64,000 bases of DNA from DRPN01 sp964599235 (GCA_964599235.1 CAZRDX010000010.1:1-64000); one strand, 5' to 3'; positions 26,601-36,411 are shown, counted from the stretch's first letter. A program made the numbers and translations. The notes: a model not told the origin generated them from the letters alone.

Positions 26601-27536
26601 CTCAACGTCGTCAACGGCAAAGGAGCATACGTGTCACTGACCATGCTCAACTACGATACGGCTTATGTGGATGTGACCGTTTCGAAGAGTGTGATGTTCG
26701 AGGTGCGTGCCGAAGATGACACCACAGTGATCATGTACAGCCTCAAGCCCAACGAGTCGGACGACAATGCATTCCTGATCTCGTCGGTCTATGAAGTGGA
26801 CGAAGATCTGATGCTTGTGAAATACGTGCCGCGCGGTACGTGGGTGGCTACTTTCCTGGCCAACGTGGATATTCCACAGGGTGCTACCATCAAGATCGTG
26901 GACAAGTTCGGTCTTGATCGTACCGAAGGTTATCTGGCCGACGACGACAAGGTGATCGTGACCTCCGCCAGCGGGAATGTGACGAAGATCTATTACATCT
27001 CACTGCTGGCAACCCGTTACATTCCCGAAAACGCTTATCTGGCGTATATCCTTTCGGATACCTACACCATCGACCAGTTGCTTTATACGGTCTCGGATGT
27101 GCCCGAAGGAGCTACCGTCGAGGATTTCCTCTCGAACGTGACACCGGCTCCGGGTGCTACGGTGGTGATTGTCGATGCCGAAGGGAACATCAAGGATTCG
27201 GGGGCACTGCAGCCTACGGACAAAGTGATGGTTACCTCGAAAGTGGGGCATGTGACGGTATACTATGAATTCACGGATGTCACCGCCGCACAGGATCTGC
27301 TGGGCGAAGGTGTCCATGTCTTCCCGAACCCCACCAGCGGAACGGTGAACATCAGCGGTGTGCCTGCAGGTGCACGGGTGAAGGTGTTCAATGCGCTCGG
27401 AAGCGTGATCAACGACTTCATGGCTAACAGCGATTTTGTGACCCTTTCGCTGGAGAACCGTCCCGTCGGTATCTACATCATTGAACTGCGTAAGAATGAC
27501 CGGGTGATCGGTCGTTACAAGCTCATCAAGAAATGA
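23622..27536 (+). CDS. Large T9SS surface protein with lamin-tail-like and tandem repeat domains
   Basis: 1304 residues, signal peptide 1-22. Two lamin-tail-like segments are recognisable by sequence: YWELTNMTDDTIDLGD (about 49) and SYLEICNPGNQPLDLSHYL (about 594). A repeat unit with the pattern G-T-x-V-x-x-F-L-x-N-V, then a P-x-G-A-x-x-x-V-V-D-x-x-G stretch and a D-K-V-x-V-T-S ending, starts near residues 882, 975, 1071 and 1162, a period of about 93. A related unit lies near 404. A type IX sorting domain follows (VHVFPNPTSGTVNISG, about 1230-1304). No catalytic motif was recognised. It is probably a cell-surface structural or adhesive protein. A strong terminator follows the gene, so it is likely transcribed apart from the fasciclin operon. 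Confidence 0.7.
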   Translation: MRFKSLLFSLVLLVGISTGAQAKILEANQDTIKGLIFSETAYATAFNAYWELTNMTDDTIDLGDIDFAMMMPWGKAGETWDPGENHHALPHYLLAPGESYVIATFYDFNPKQYAKGLPGYVEKFTRDRMWELADLQIHYEEYNSIPHEDSITPGWQFLSNLWNGSRCFFLRQNINDTAWYVIDQVGGVFDEADGTNGDHPYDVAGVTDATSHCVLIRKYSVKTGNLDFANARGVGEEDSEWIVVRWEPDNYWRDPYWTVGNHGNYQLVDTMLQSDVVNIDFANKTITVPWGTRRGDDILHKMKQQPGLAWNYILGPENDSLTFAAQTGDKLLFVACGDVAQRDTFKIIVSDPTNDCNIVVPRVTRDPEGWWKRAVDFGQVNWPRVTRHESGQDTITGTLGGIPYGTRVDSLLKLLDFPPNATWEFIWVDGLEKRADLKNGDILRVTAENGEVKDYYIAVREMRPSHDANLQFITWPDIPDEYRGLYGWNGDTIPGFNPEVYNYRIQVPFDYNGIPSLVARPRSVNARVEVTRAQHLYGPVEGRSIVFKVTAEDDTTIRIYTVELVKEKDPTMIQPFYAEPFFSEYVEQEFWGNSYLEICNPGNQPLDLSHYLITQAWDGTDPAYMISMVPAWDHRYQKYIPGRKWTSDEAEWNTDPLVAQFDPSVNAIVDPGDVFVMAVHNTLNFFYSQENADFYKETVLSEVDVEFLSVDGPNYDISVRNQWGEDDLDKGGTPLWQWLQGNVLMYKILNDSVRAGSKPATDPKDFELIEEYGMPDASKKVICGYVNQPNTTYRRKPEYTMGNPVYGASFGINGTDCEWYHLNLNDFRNLGYGWPWYYYMLGSDLGKHFFNPPTYYMSTVTAYLYKVSEGYSLNESIRGVMTGTKVQDFLVNIFKADEGQTLYLLSSTTDGDTLDMTDVLNNGDTLLVISADGKNMTKYILDVNDQGLSHDAVLTSDVYTIGVDGNMGTIAGMDYGTTIREVLDNVNVPAGARLNVVNGKGAYVSLTMLNYDTAYVDVTVSKSVMFEVRAEDDTTVIMYSLKPNESDDNAFLISSVYEVDEDLMLVKYVPRGTWVATFLANVDIPQGATIKIVDKFGLDRTEGYLADDDKVIVTSASGNVTKIYYISLLATRYIPENAYLAYILSDTYTIDQLLYTVSDVPEGATVEDFLSNVTPAPGATVVIVDAEGNIKDSGALQPTDKVMVTSKVGHVTVYYEFTDVTAAQDLLGEGVHVFPNPTSGTVNISGVPAGARVKVFNALGSVINDFMANSDFVTLSLENRPVGIYIIELRKNDRVIGRYKLIKK

Positions 27537-27550
27537 TGAAGAATAGCTGA

Positions 27551-27597
27551 AGACAGGGAAGAGCCTGCGAATCGCAGGCTCTTCCCCCTGTCTTTCT
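27551..27597 (+). terminator. Intrinsic terminator after the 1304-residue protein gene
   Basis: A stem of about 20 bp, AGACAGGGAAGAGCCTGCGA paired with TCGCAGGCTCTTCCC and CCTGTCT (one or two bulged C), followed by a short T-rich tail. It separates the T9SS gene from the fasciclin/SusCD operon. The remaining 150 bp before the next gene show no clear promoter box. Confidence 0.8.
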
Positions 27598-27749
27598 CAT
27601 GATGCGGAGGCAGCTGCCTCTTCCCTTTCTTTTCATCAAAGGATCTCCCAGCATTCAAAGGACGGTCATGTTGCGGAAAAAGACTGCCCGGGGGGGTACC
27701 TGCTGTGCAGTTGAAGGATGACAGAGCAGACAGTTTTTAATTGGTTGTT

Positions 27750-30092
27750 ATGGCGGTTAAAAAGTTCTTCCTGGTCGTCGGAGTGATACTGTTCCTCCTC
27801 CAGGGGTGTAGTTACGATGACAAATACGAGAAATATGAACGGCCTGAATGGCTGGCGGGTAAAGTGTACACCCAGATCCTTCAGATGCCGGAGCTCTCTG
27901 TTTTTGCCAAATGCATCAAAAGGATCGGGTACGATACGATCCTGGACGTTTCCGGCAGCTATACCGTCTTTGCCCCTTCAGACGATGCATGGAAGGAATA
28001 TCTGGCTGAAAAGACCCCTTATGACTCCATCGAACAGATCCCGCTCGAAGAGTTGCGAAGGATCGTCAAATATCATATCATCCAGAATGCCTGGAGTAAG
28101 ATCCAACTGCGGACACTGGATGTTTTCGGATGGATCGACACCCTCGATCCCAACAATGACAAACCCAGAGGCTTCAAGAGGGAAACCCTTCTGAAGGAAG
28201 AGAACCGGAAATACGGTGTGGCCTCCTATAAACCGGTGGGAGAACGGGAGGATAAAGTGATCATTGTCGACACCAACTCGTCCCACTGGTACAGAAGGGT
28301 CATTACCGACTCACGTAAATATGTACCCATCTTTTATCAGGAATATTTTGATATCTACCATCTTGATCCGTCGGATTACACTTTTTATTTCGGAAGGACC
28401 TTCGACGGGGGAGATGATCTCTACTATGCCGGTGCGAAGATCGTCAGTGATGAGATCTTTGCAGAGAACGGTTTTATCTATGTGATCGACAAGGTGGTCG
28501 AGCCGCTCAACAATGGGATGGAAATGATCTATTGGGATGACCAGGATAAGAAATACAGTCATTTCCTAGCGATGGTCAATCTTTTTCCGCAGTTCGAATA
28601 CAATGAAAAAGCCACTTTTGAACAACCCGGTGCCGAGGAGGGTTTGGAAGTCGATTCCCTTTTCGATCTTTCCTTTCCCGATCTGGCATTTGATCTGAAC
28701 CTCGAAAAAACAAGCCCTCCAACCGGGACTTATGGCCTGCCGGAAAATGTAACGGTGAGGTACCACCATGGGCTGATGGCCCCCGTGAACAGCGCTTTTG
28801 ACAACTTCATCGACGAATACATCCGTACCCCGGAAGGCTGGGGTTCCTTGGCCAATACCCCGGATAAGATCAAGCGGATCATCGTCAACTCCTATTTTTC
28901 ATTCAACACCATCTATCCGTCCGATTTCGAGAAAGGATTTTATAACGGTGAGAACGATCTGATCTTTCTGAGCGAATCGGACATCCTGGAGAAAAAATTC
29001 GGGAGCAACTGTTCGTTCCTGGGCCTCAACAAGGCCATCGTTCCCCGGGCGTTCAAAAGTGTGACGGGACCGGTTTACTTACGAAAAGGTTACAGCAAGG
29101 TGATGTACGCGATCGAGAAATCGGGACTGTTGCCGGCCCTGAAGAAAAGGGATAAGGATTATATGTTTTTCGTTGAGTCCGATATCAATACCGATCTCGA
29201 CTCGTCGCTCTTTTATGATCAGCAGAACGACCGCTTTTTCCTGTATCTTCGTACTCCCGGCAGTGGCGGGACCAAATACAATCTTTCCATCGATGATCTC
29301 AGAACGCTCCTGCTCAACCAGGTGGCGGTGCATCAGCCCACGGGGATCCCGAGGAAGGAGTTCATTCCTAACCTGGCGGGAAATTATATCATTGTCAACA
29401 ATGAGACGGGCGAGGTTTCCGGTACTGCACCCACCACCGACGGATACCTGGGCCTGGTGGAGATGCCGGAGTTCCCTGTCGTGCTGAGTAACCAGGTGGA
29501 CAACGGAATCACTTACGACGTGAAGAACTGGTTCAGCTTTTCGGGCGCCTCCCTATATATGGAGATCTCAACCAAATACCCCCGTTTTCATGAACTGCTG
29601 CGCAGAGCGGGACTTTCCAGTGACAACGAGTACCTGTATACTTTTGTCTCCGACAATGAGTTCTATACGGTCTTCATTCCCACGGATGAAGCACTGGACA
29701 GTGCCCATGTGGATGATATGACGGACGATGAGCTCAGGGACTTCCTATTGTTCCATTTTGTCCAGGGCAGTCTGATCTTCACGGATGGGAGCAGCCCGCC
29801 GGGATATTACGAGACGGTCCGCCTTAGCGAGAATTCCACCGAATTCACCAAGCTCAATACCAAGGTTTATATCGATCCCGGTATCGACCGGATTTCTTTC
29901 CCCGCTGCGGACGGAAGTGAATATGCCGTGGTGGAGGAGGCCGAGGGCAAAACCAATGACCTGACGGTGGTGGTGATCCGTCAGGACCCCAATCAGCCGC
30001 AAGGGCTTTACCCGCGTATGTACAACAATGCGGTGATCCACAGCATCGACAAGGTGTTGGATATAGAGAAGCTCAAGGTTCAGAGAAAATAG
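27750..30092 (+). CDS. Fasciclin (FAS1) domain lipoprotein, first gene of the SusCD operon
   Basis: 780 residues from the ATG at 27750; a TTG nine bases upstream is unlikely. The lipoprotein signal is VILFLLQGC, followed by acidic SYDDKYEKYE, consistent with surface export. FAS1 features include an SVFAKCIKRIGYDTILD helix, the GSYTVFAPSDDAWKEYL block (about 74-90) and a C-terminal FAS1 (ELLRRAGL, then FYTVFIPTDEALDSA near 645). Two weaker repeats lie between. FAS1 domains mediate adhesion or ligand binding in many organisms. It lies 27 bp upstream of SusC and in the position where a PUL would usually carry a binding protein or enzyme. No catalytic motif was seen. Confidence 0.82.
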   Translation: MAVKKFFLVVGVILFLLQGCSYDDKYEKYERPEWLAGKVYTQILQMPELSVFAKCIKRIGYDTILDVSGSYTVFAPSDDAWKEYLAEKTPYDSIEQIPLEELRRIVKYHIIQNAWSKIQLRTLDVFGWIDTLDPNNDKPRGFKRETLLKEENRKYGVASYKPVGEREDKVIIVDTNSSHWYRRVITDSRKYVPIFYQEYFDIYHLDPSDYTFYFGRTFDGGDDLYYAGAKIVSDEIFAENGFIYVIDKVVEPLNNGMEMIYWDDQDKKYSHFLAMVNLFPQFEYNEKATFEQPGAEEGLEVDSLFDLSFPDLAFDLNLEKTSPPTGTYGLPENVTVRYHHGLMAPVNSAFDNFIDEYIRTPEGWGSLANTPDKIKRIIVNSYFSFNTIYPSDFEKGFYNGENDLIFLSESDILEKKFGSNCSFLGLNKAIVPRAFKSVTGPVYLRKGYSKVMYAIEKSGLLPALKKRDKDYMFFVESDINTDLDSSLFYDQQNDRFFLYLRTPGSGGTKYNLSIDDLRTLLLNQVAVHQPTGIPRKEFIPNLAGNYIIVNNETGEVSGTAPTTDGYLGLVEMPEFPVVLSNQVDNGITYDVKNWFSFSGASLYMEISTKYPRFHELLRRAGLSSDNEYLYTFVSDNEFYTVFIPTDEALDSAHVDDMTDDELRDFLLFHFVQGSLIFTDGSSPPGYYETVRLSENSTEFTKLNTKVYIDPGIDRISFPAADGSEYAVVEEAEGKTNDLTVVVIRQDPNQPQGLYPRMYNNAVIHSIDKVLDIEKLKVQRK

Positions 30093-30119
30093 TTGGAAAC
30101 GGTATAAACGTCCACCGAA

Positions 30120-33100
30120 ATGATGAAAAAATACGGAACAGCCGTTCTATGCCTCCTCTTTTTTGTGTTCGTGCCGTTCGGGTCGTGGGCCCAGCAGAAG
30201 ACCATCATCCGGGGGAGGGTGCTCGACGCCAGCGACAAGACCACCATCATCGGTGCCAATGTGGTGGAGTATGATGCTCAGAACAGGATCGTCAACGGGA
30301 CGATCACCGATGTGAACGGAGACTTCGTACTGACGGTCAAGGATCCTTCCCACGTGGTGAAGGTCAGCATGATCGGTTACAAAGCCAAACAGATCCCGGT
30401 CACGCCGGGCAAGGTGATCAGGGTGGAGCTCCAGCCTGAGGACATGAAGATCTCGGAAGTGACCGTTACGGCCAAAGCTCGTTCGACCAACAGTCTGGTC
30501 AACATTGACGACCGTGACAAGGCTTCCTCCAGTGTGAAGATCGATCTGATGGACATGCAGGACGTGGGGGTCGTATCTGCTGCTGACGCCTTGCAGGGGA
30601 AAGTGAGTGGCCTGGACATCATCAGCAGTTCGGGTGACCCGGGTTCGGGTTCACAACTGGTGATCCGTGGCCTCAGTTCCATGGGGAACAACCAACCCCT
30701 CATAGTCATAGATGGAATCCCCCAGTTCCGGGTAGGAAAGAATTTCGACCTGACCTCAGCCACCAGTGAGGATATCAGTAACCTGGTGAATATCGCCCTG
30801 CAGGACATCAAGTCGATCGAAGTGCTGAAAGATGCTGCCTCCACGGCCATCTACGGGTCACAGGGAGCCGACGGTGTCCTCCTCATCGAAACCAAGAAAG
30901 GACGCATGGGCAAAGTGAATTTCGATTATCAGTATAAGTACAACCTCAATATTCAGCCGCCGCCCATTCCTATGCTCAATGGGGATGAATATGTGATGCT
31001 GCAACTAGAGGAGTGGCACAATGCAAAAGGGATCTTTGAGGTGCCGCCGGAGATCGCTTATGACAAGGATTTCAAGGATTTTTACAACTACTCGGCCAAC
31101 ACCGACTGGCTGGGAGAGATCACCCAGAACGGTCAGACCCACGATCATTATTTCAGCATCTCGGGGGGAGGTCAGAAAACCCGCTACTTTACCTCGTTCG
31201 GCTATCTTAAAGAGAACGGGACTACGCTGAACACCGATTTCGAACGGTTCACCTCCCGTGTCAACCTGGACTATTTCCTTTCCCGGAAGCTGTTGTTCCA
31301 GATCAAATTCAACTACACCAACAGCCTTACCGGACGTAACCTGGAACTGGGAGGACGGAATATCCGGGAGATGGCCTATATCAAAGCACCCAACATGAGC
31401 ATCTGGGAATATGATGAGAACGGTATACCTACGGGCGAGTATTTCACCCCCATCCACAGTTACCAGGGAGACGGGGTGAACTATTTCAATCCGGTGGCCG
31501 TGGCCAATCTGGGACTCAACGATACGCGCCTCAACAATTTCGAGAACACATTCATGTTGCAGTACCGACTGAACAACTGGATCACCCTGCGTGAGACCGT
31601 GTCGTTCCAGTATTCCGGGAGCAAGAACAAAAAATTCCTTCCTTACAATGCCATCGGTGCCGACTGGTTGTCGTGGGACATCAACAATGCATCGGAGAGC
31701 AACAACCTGAACAAAGCTTTCCGGACGGAGACACAGATGAGCTTTGGTTCGCCCTTCAAGAACGAGAACCATCAGCTCTCAGGAGCTTTTACCTGGGTGA
31801 CCAACCAGTCGGGTTACGAATGGATGGTGATCATCAGCAACAAGGTGCCCAGCACCGATATCCAGGATCCTGCCGTGAGTGCCGGGATCGGCTGGATCGG
31901 TAACGGTTCGGGTGAGAGCAGACTGTTGAGCGGGATCGCCAACCTGAACTATAAGTTGCTGGACCGTTATATGGTCCAGACGATCCTGCGTGCCGATGCA
32001 CATTCATCGTTCGGCAGTAACAACCGCTGGGGATTGTTCAAAGGGGTCTCGGTAGGATGGCGTTTCTCCAGCGAGCCTTTCATGAAATCGCTCGACTGGC
32101 TGGGGGAAAGTAAGTTGCGTGCCTCATGGGGCGTGTCCGGCCGTCAACCGGGAGATGTATATGCGCGCTTTGCCACCTATGCCTCCACCCGTACCGGTAA
32201 TTACATCCTTGATCCGGCCATTGCCCCACAAAGCATCCAGCTCAACAACCTGCGTTGGGAGACCGTCTCCTCCTACGACGTGGGGCTCGAACTCAACCTT
32301 TTCAACGACCGTGTCTACCTTGAGGCAGATCTCTATGAGAAGATCACCCATGATATCCTTTTCAACAGGTATGCCATACCTTACAGCACCGGCTTTGACC
32401 AGCTGAAATACCTCAATGGCGGTGAGATGACCAACAAGGGATGGGAACTGATGGCCGACTTCAAGATCATCCGCAACAACGACTGGCTCTGGTCGGTCAA
32501 TTTCAACACTTCTCAGAACATCAACACATTTAACAAGTTGCCGGAGAACTTCAACAAAGAACGTTCCACCTCCATCGGCAATGGACAGTATCCCAAAAAG
32601 GTGGTGGAAGGGGATCCGATCGGTTCGTTCTTCGGATTCCGGTATCTGGGTGTCTGGCCAAGTGATGCGGATGTGGTGGCCAGGGATGCAGAAGGGAACA
32701 TCATCCGGGATTCACGGGGTAACCCCATCCCCCTTCGTTACAAGGACTCATACGTGTTCAGGGGTGGGGACCCCATCTATGAGGATGTGAACCATGACGG
32801 GCAGATCGACCTCAACGACGTGGTCTATCTCGGAGATTCCAACCCCGATTTCATCGGCGGGTTTGGGAGTACCCTCCGCTATAAGAACTTCATCCTTTCC
32901 GCAGCGTTCTATTATCGTCTGGGATTTGACATTATCAATGGCATTGCGATGCAGACCGAGGGGGTGAACAACAAGAACAACCAGAGCAAGGCGGTGCTGA
33001 GCCGCTGGCGTACCCAGGGACAGAACGAGCCCGGCATGACCCCAAGGGCCTACATGGACCATCCGGCCAACAACCTGGGGTCGGACCGGTACGTGGAGAA

Positions 33101-33347
33101 AGGTGATTTCCTGCGCCTCAACAACATCAAGATCTCCTACCGGCTGAGCAAGCATGTGTGTGATATGTTGCATGTGCGTCGCGCCGACATTGCCCTGAGC
33201 GCACGTAAGGTGTACACCTGGACCGGTTATACCGGACAGGACCCTGAGGTGGGACAGAATGCGGTCGACCCCTTCTGGATAGGTGTGGATTATGCGCGTA
33301 CCCCACCTCCCCAGGTATATACCTTGAGCATTGGTATCGGTTTCTAA
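30120..33347 (+). CDS. SusC-family TonB-dependent transporter (fasciclin operon, pair 1)
   Basis: 1075 residues: signal peptide (1-24), CarboxypepD_reg-like domain (GRVLDASDKTTIIGANVVEY, about 32-110), plug with the RagA/SusC signature (DALQGKVSGLDI, SSGDPGSGSQLVIRG, SIEVLKDAASTAIYGSQGAD) and a beta-barrel ending in a terminal aromatic (TLSIGIGF). It forms the TonB-powered outer-membrane channel and is capped by the SusD encoded 11 bp downstream. There is no STN domain, so it does not signal through FecR. The substrate is unknown. Confidence 0.9.
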   Translation: MMKKYGTAVLCLLFFVFVPFGSWAQQKTIIRGRVLDASDKTTIIGANVVEYDAQNRIVNGTITDVNGDFVLTVKDPSHVVKVSMIGYKAKQIPVTPGKVIRVELQPEDMKISEVTVTAKARSTNSLVNIDDRDKASSSVKIDLMDMQDVGVVSAADALQGKVSGLDIISSSGDPGSGSQLVIRGLSSMGNNQPLIVIDGIPQFRVGKNFDLTSATSEDISNLVNIALQDIKSIEVLKDAASTAIYGSQGADGVLLIETKKGRMGKVNFDYQYKYNLNIQPPPIPMLNGDEYVMLQLEEWHNAKGIFEVPPEIAYDKDFKDFYNYSANTDWLGEITQNGQTHDHYFSISGGGQKTRYFTSFGYLKENGTTLNTDFERFTSRVNLDYFLSRKLLFQIKFNYTNSLTGRNLELGGRNIREMAYIKAPNMSIWEYDENGIPTGEYFTPIHSYQGDGVNYFNPVAVANLGLNDTRLNNFENTFMLQYRLNNWITLRETVSFQYSGSKNKKFLPYNAIGADWLSWDINNASESNNLNKAFRTETQMSFGSPFKNENHQLSGAFTWVTNQSGYEWMVIISNKVPSTDIQDPAVSAGIGWIGNGSGESRLLSGIANLNYKLLDRYMVQTILRADAHSSFGSNNRWGLFKGVSVGWRFSSEPFMKSLDWLGESKLRASWGVSGRQPGDVYARFATYASTRTGNYILDPAIAPQSIQLNNLRWETVSSYDVGLELNLFNDRVYLEADLYEKITHDILFNRYAIPYSTGFDQLKYLNGGEMTNKGWELMADFKIIRNNDWLWSVNFNTSQNINTFNKLPENFNKERSTSIGNGQYPKKVVEGDPIGSFFGFRYLGVWPSDADVVARDAEGNIIRDSRGNPIPLRYKDSYVFRGGDPIYEDVNHDGQIDLNDVVYLGDSNPDFIGGFGSTLRYKNFILSAAFYYRLGFDIINGIAMQTEGVNNKNNQSKAVLSRWRTQGQNEPGMTPRAYMDHPANNLGSDRYVEKGDFLRLNNIKISYRLSKHVCDMLHVRRADIALSARKVYTWTGYTGQDPEVGQNAVDPFWIGVDYARTPPPQVYTLSIGIGF

Positions 33348-33358
33348 TCTGACGGATC

Positions 33359-34840
33359 ATGAAAAAGCTGTTAAAAAACCTGTTGTTGATCTTTCTGCTG
33401 TTGCCACAGGTGTCATGTAGCGACTGGCTTGAGCTGGAGCCTCCGAATGGTCTGATCCGTGACGAGTTCTGGAGGACCAAGGAAGATGTTCAGGCGGTCC
33501 TGATGGCCGCTTACGGACAGCTGGCTTCCATGAACAGAAAACTTTTCATATTCGGAGAGATCCGCGGAGATATGCTGGATGCCCGGTATGGGCAACCTCT
33601 TCAGGAACGTTACCTGATGGAGAACAACATCTATCCGGACAACTGGCTTACCAACTGGCTCGATTTCTATAAACTCATTGACTATGCCAACGAGGTGATC
33701 AAGAATGCGCCCCTGGTTCAGAAAGTCGACAATACTTTCACGGATTACCAGCGGGATGGTTTCATTGCAGAGGCGATCTTTCTGAGAAGTCTTGCCTATT
33801 TTTATCTGGTGCGCTTATACAAGGAAGTGCCGCTGGTGCTGGAGCCGACGGAGAGCGACGATAACAGGTTCTACCTTCCCAAATCGTCGGAGGATGAAGT
33901 GCTCGACCAGATCGTCGGGGATCTGGAGACGTATCGTGATTTCGCACCCCAGAACAGTTTCCCCACCTTGGCGGAGAACAAAGGACGTGCCTCCAAGGCG
34001 GCGTTTGATGCTTTGCTGGCCGACATTGCTTTATGGCGTTTCAATTATGAGGATGTGATCAGGTATGTCGACCGTCTGGATGCATTGGACCAGTACATAC
34101 TGCTTCCCAGCGGTAAGTGGTTCACCCTGTTCTATCCCGGTAATACCCTGGAAGGGATCTTCGAAGTACAGTTCGATGACAAGCTGCAACAACGCAACAG
34201 TTTGGCGGGGATGACCGACCGTTACAGCTATCAGTACATCCCGAGCCAGAAAGCGGTACAGGCATTTGCTTTTGAATATTCCACGGAACTGGTGCGCGGT
34301 GAAGATGCCACCATAAAAAAATACGGAGAGAACGATTTCATCATCTGGAAGTATGTGGGGAAAGCTCCCGACGGTCAGACGGTGCGCCCCGGCGACGAAT
34401 ACAGCAGTGCCAACTGGATCGTGTACCGTTATGCGGATGTCCTGCTGATGAAGGCGGAGGCACTTTCCCAGCTCGAGCGTTATGCAGAAGCCTATGAACT
34501 GCTCAACCGGGTGCGTAACCGTGCGGGTATGCCGCCTGAACAGATCGCTGATAACCCCGTGGCCTACGAAGATGCTATCATGAAAGAACGGGCACTGGAG
34601 TTTGCCTATGAGGGAAAGAGATGGTTCGACCTGATGCGCCTGGGACGACGTAACAATTACGCCCGCAAGGACAAACTCATAGAAGTGATCGTTAGCAATG
34701 TGCCGTCAACACAGAAAAGGATCCTTGCCACGAAGCTCACCAACCCTATGGGATGGTACCTGCCTATCTACCAGAAGGAGATCGAACGAAATCCTAACCT
34801 GGTCCAGAACCCTTACTATAAATCGGTGGAAGTGAAATGA
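33359..34840 (+). CDS. SusD/RagB-family lipoprotein (fasciclin operon, pair 1)
   Basis: 493 residues with lipoprotein signal LLPQVSC. SusD features: N-terminal SDWLELEPP, the helical FIAEAIFLRSLAYFYLVRLY repeat region (TPR-like) and the C-terminal EGKRWFDLMRLGRR block followed by YLPIYQKEIERNPNLVQNP. It is the ligand-binding lid of the SusC channel on the cell surface. Its stop overlaps the ATG of the next FAS1 gene by 4 bp (34837-34840), tying the FAS1 protein to this transporter. Confidence 0.9.
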   Translation: MKKLLKNLLLIFLLLPQVSCSDWLELEPPNGLIRDEFWRTKEDVQAVLMAAYGQLASMNRKLFIFGEIRGDMLDARYGQPLQERYLMENNIYPDNWLTNWLDFYKLIDYANEVIKNAPLVQKVDNTFTDYQRDGFIAEAIFLRSLAYFYLVRLYKEVPLVLEPTESDDNRFYLPKSSEDEVLDQIVGDLETYRDFAPQNSFPTLAENKGRASKAAFDALLADIALWRFNYEDVIRYVDRLDALDQYILLPSGKWFTLFYPGNTLEGIFEVQFDDKLQQRNSLAGMTDRYSYQYIPSQKAVQAFAFEYSTELVRGEDATIKKYGENDFIIWKYVGKAPDGQTVRPGDEYSSANWIVYRYADVLLMKAEALSQLERYAEAYELLNRVRNRAGMPPEQIADNPVAYEDAIMKERALEFAYEGKRWFDLMRLGRRNNYARKDKLIEVIVSNVPSTQKRILATKLTNPMGWYLPIYQKEIERNPNLVQNPYYKSVEVK

Positions 34841-36402
34841 AAAGAATAAGGAATATTTTGATAGTGTTCGGGATGACCCTGGTGCTGGGTGCCTGTGAGG
34901 AGCCAGACCGGCATGTGCAGTTCGAAGATGCCCAGCAATACTCCATTTATACCTACCTGATGGAGCACCAGGATATCTTTTCCAGTTTTATTGCCATCCT
35001 GGAGCAGGGGGGATTGGACAAAACGTTGAGTGCATACAATCCCGACGGCCCGAACTATACCTTGTTCCTACCGGACAACGAGGCCCTCGATCGTTTCATT
35101 CAGGAGAGTGATATGTTCAACTCGCTCGACGATATTCTTGAGAATGTTACCTATTGTGAGGAGTTCAGCCGCTATCATGTGCTGAATATGGCAGTCCATA
35201 CCCAGGATTTTCCTTTCGGTGCCTTCCCGGAGCCTACCCTCTCAGGAGACTATCTCACCGTCAGTTTCATCATTGAACAGGATACTTCTTATTACAAGAT
35301 CAACAACCAGGCTGCCGTGACCGTTCCCAATATCCGGGTCTCCAACGGTTATATCCATCAGATCGCGATCGCCCTGAAGCCGATCACCTTTACCACCTAT
35401 GAGTGGCTGGGCAGCAACGGCGTTACCACGATCTTCAAGGATGCGGTAGATCTGACCGGGAACCGGGCCCTGCTGGATTTCAATGTGAAAGAAGAGGAAG
35501 AACGTCAGCCGGTGACCCTTCTGGTGGAGCCCGATGCCGTGTACATGGAGCACGGAATCCATAATGCGGAAGAACTGGCCGCATTCATCAGCCCCGATGA
35601 TCCGAACTATACAGACTCGACCAACCCTCTTAATGCGTTCGTACGGTACCATATTCTCACCGGAAGCATGTTCCTCAATGATTTTGAAGATCATGTCACC
35701 AACTATACCACCTACTCGGAGGTGCCACTGAACATCAACGGAAAGGGCATCGACATCATGATCAACAAAGGAAAAGAGGTTTTTGACACCCTTGTGCAGG
35801 ATGGTGATACTACCTTGCTGGATTACATCACCTTCTTCTATGATGAAAGCAATGTCCTGACCCAGAGTGGTGCGGTCCACCTTATCGATCAGGTGATGAC
35901 CGTACAGCCTCCTTCGCGTGCCGATGTGGCGTTCTCTTTCTGGGAAGAACCTCTGCTCAACAACTACCGCAAGAAAGCCGGCACTTATCTTATCGATGAT
36001 CCCTCCGCATTGTATCATATCACCTGGGAAGGGGCCGACCTGTTCTTTGTGAAGCTTTCAAGCGAGCAGAAATATGTCTGCTGGAACAACGACTATCTGC
36101 AGATCGACGGAGATTTCATCATACGTTACAGTATTCCGAAGATCGTGCAGGGAAAGTACATCGTCTACATCGGAGCGGATGCATTCAGCAAGGACAATGC
36201 CATGATCGAAGTGTACATCGACGGTAAAAAAGTGAGCAACCTGGTCGACCTGACGAAAGGGGGAAATCCCAATTATCCTTTCAGGAGAATAAAGGTGGGC
36301 GTGATCGATTTCAAAAAATATGATTCCCATGTGGTGGAGGTCCGCTCCCTGATCCCGGGACGGTTCCTGTGGGACTATGTTTATTTTGAACCTGAAAAAT
36401 AA
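34837..36402 (+). CDS. Fasciclin-domain lipoprotein 2
   Basis: 521 residues; lipoprotein signal TLVLGAC followed by acidic EEPD. A first FAS1 domain at about 25-190 has DIFSSFIAILEQGGLDKTL and the YTLFLPDNEALDRFI block; a second at about 195-355 is more diverged (WLGSNGVTTIFKDAVDL, then GAVHLIDQVM). The C-terminal third (about 365-521) is a beta-rich domain without a known enzyme motif, which ends FLWDYVYFEPE. The next protein has a similar tail (YNGLVIDYIDFVP), so the two share architecture and may be related by duplication. It overlaps susD by 4 bp. Likely a surface ligand-binding or assembly factor for the SusCD complex. Confidence 0.82.
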   Translation: MKRIRNILIVFGMTLVLGACEEPDRHVQFEDAQQYSIYTYLMEHQDIFSSFIAILEQGGLDKTLSAYNPDGPNYTLFLPDNEALDRFIQESDMFNSLDDILENVTYCEEFSRYHVLNMAVHTQDFPFGAFPEPTLSGDYLTVSFIIEQDTSYYKINNQAAVTVPNIRVSNGYIHQIAIALKPITFTTYEWLGSNGVTTIFKDAVDLTGNRALLDFNVKEEEERQPVTLLVEPDAVYMEHGIHNAEELAAFISPDDPNYTDSTNPLNAFVRYHILTGSMFLNDFEDHVTNYTTYSEVPLNINGKGIDIMINKGKEVFDTLVQDGDTTLLDYITFFYDESNVLTQSGAVHLIDQVMTVQPPSRADVAFSFWEEPLLNNYRKKAGTYLIDDPSALYHITWEGADLFFVKLSSEQKYVCWNNDYLQIDGDFIIRYSIPKIVQGKYIVYIGADAFSKDNAMIEVYIDGKKVSNLVDLTKGGNPNYPFRRIKVGVIDFKKYDSHVVEVRSLIPGRFLWDYVYFEPEK

Positions 36403-36411
36403 ACGGAGAAG

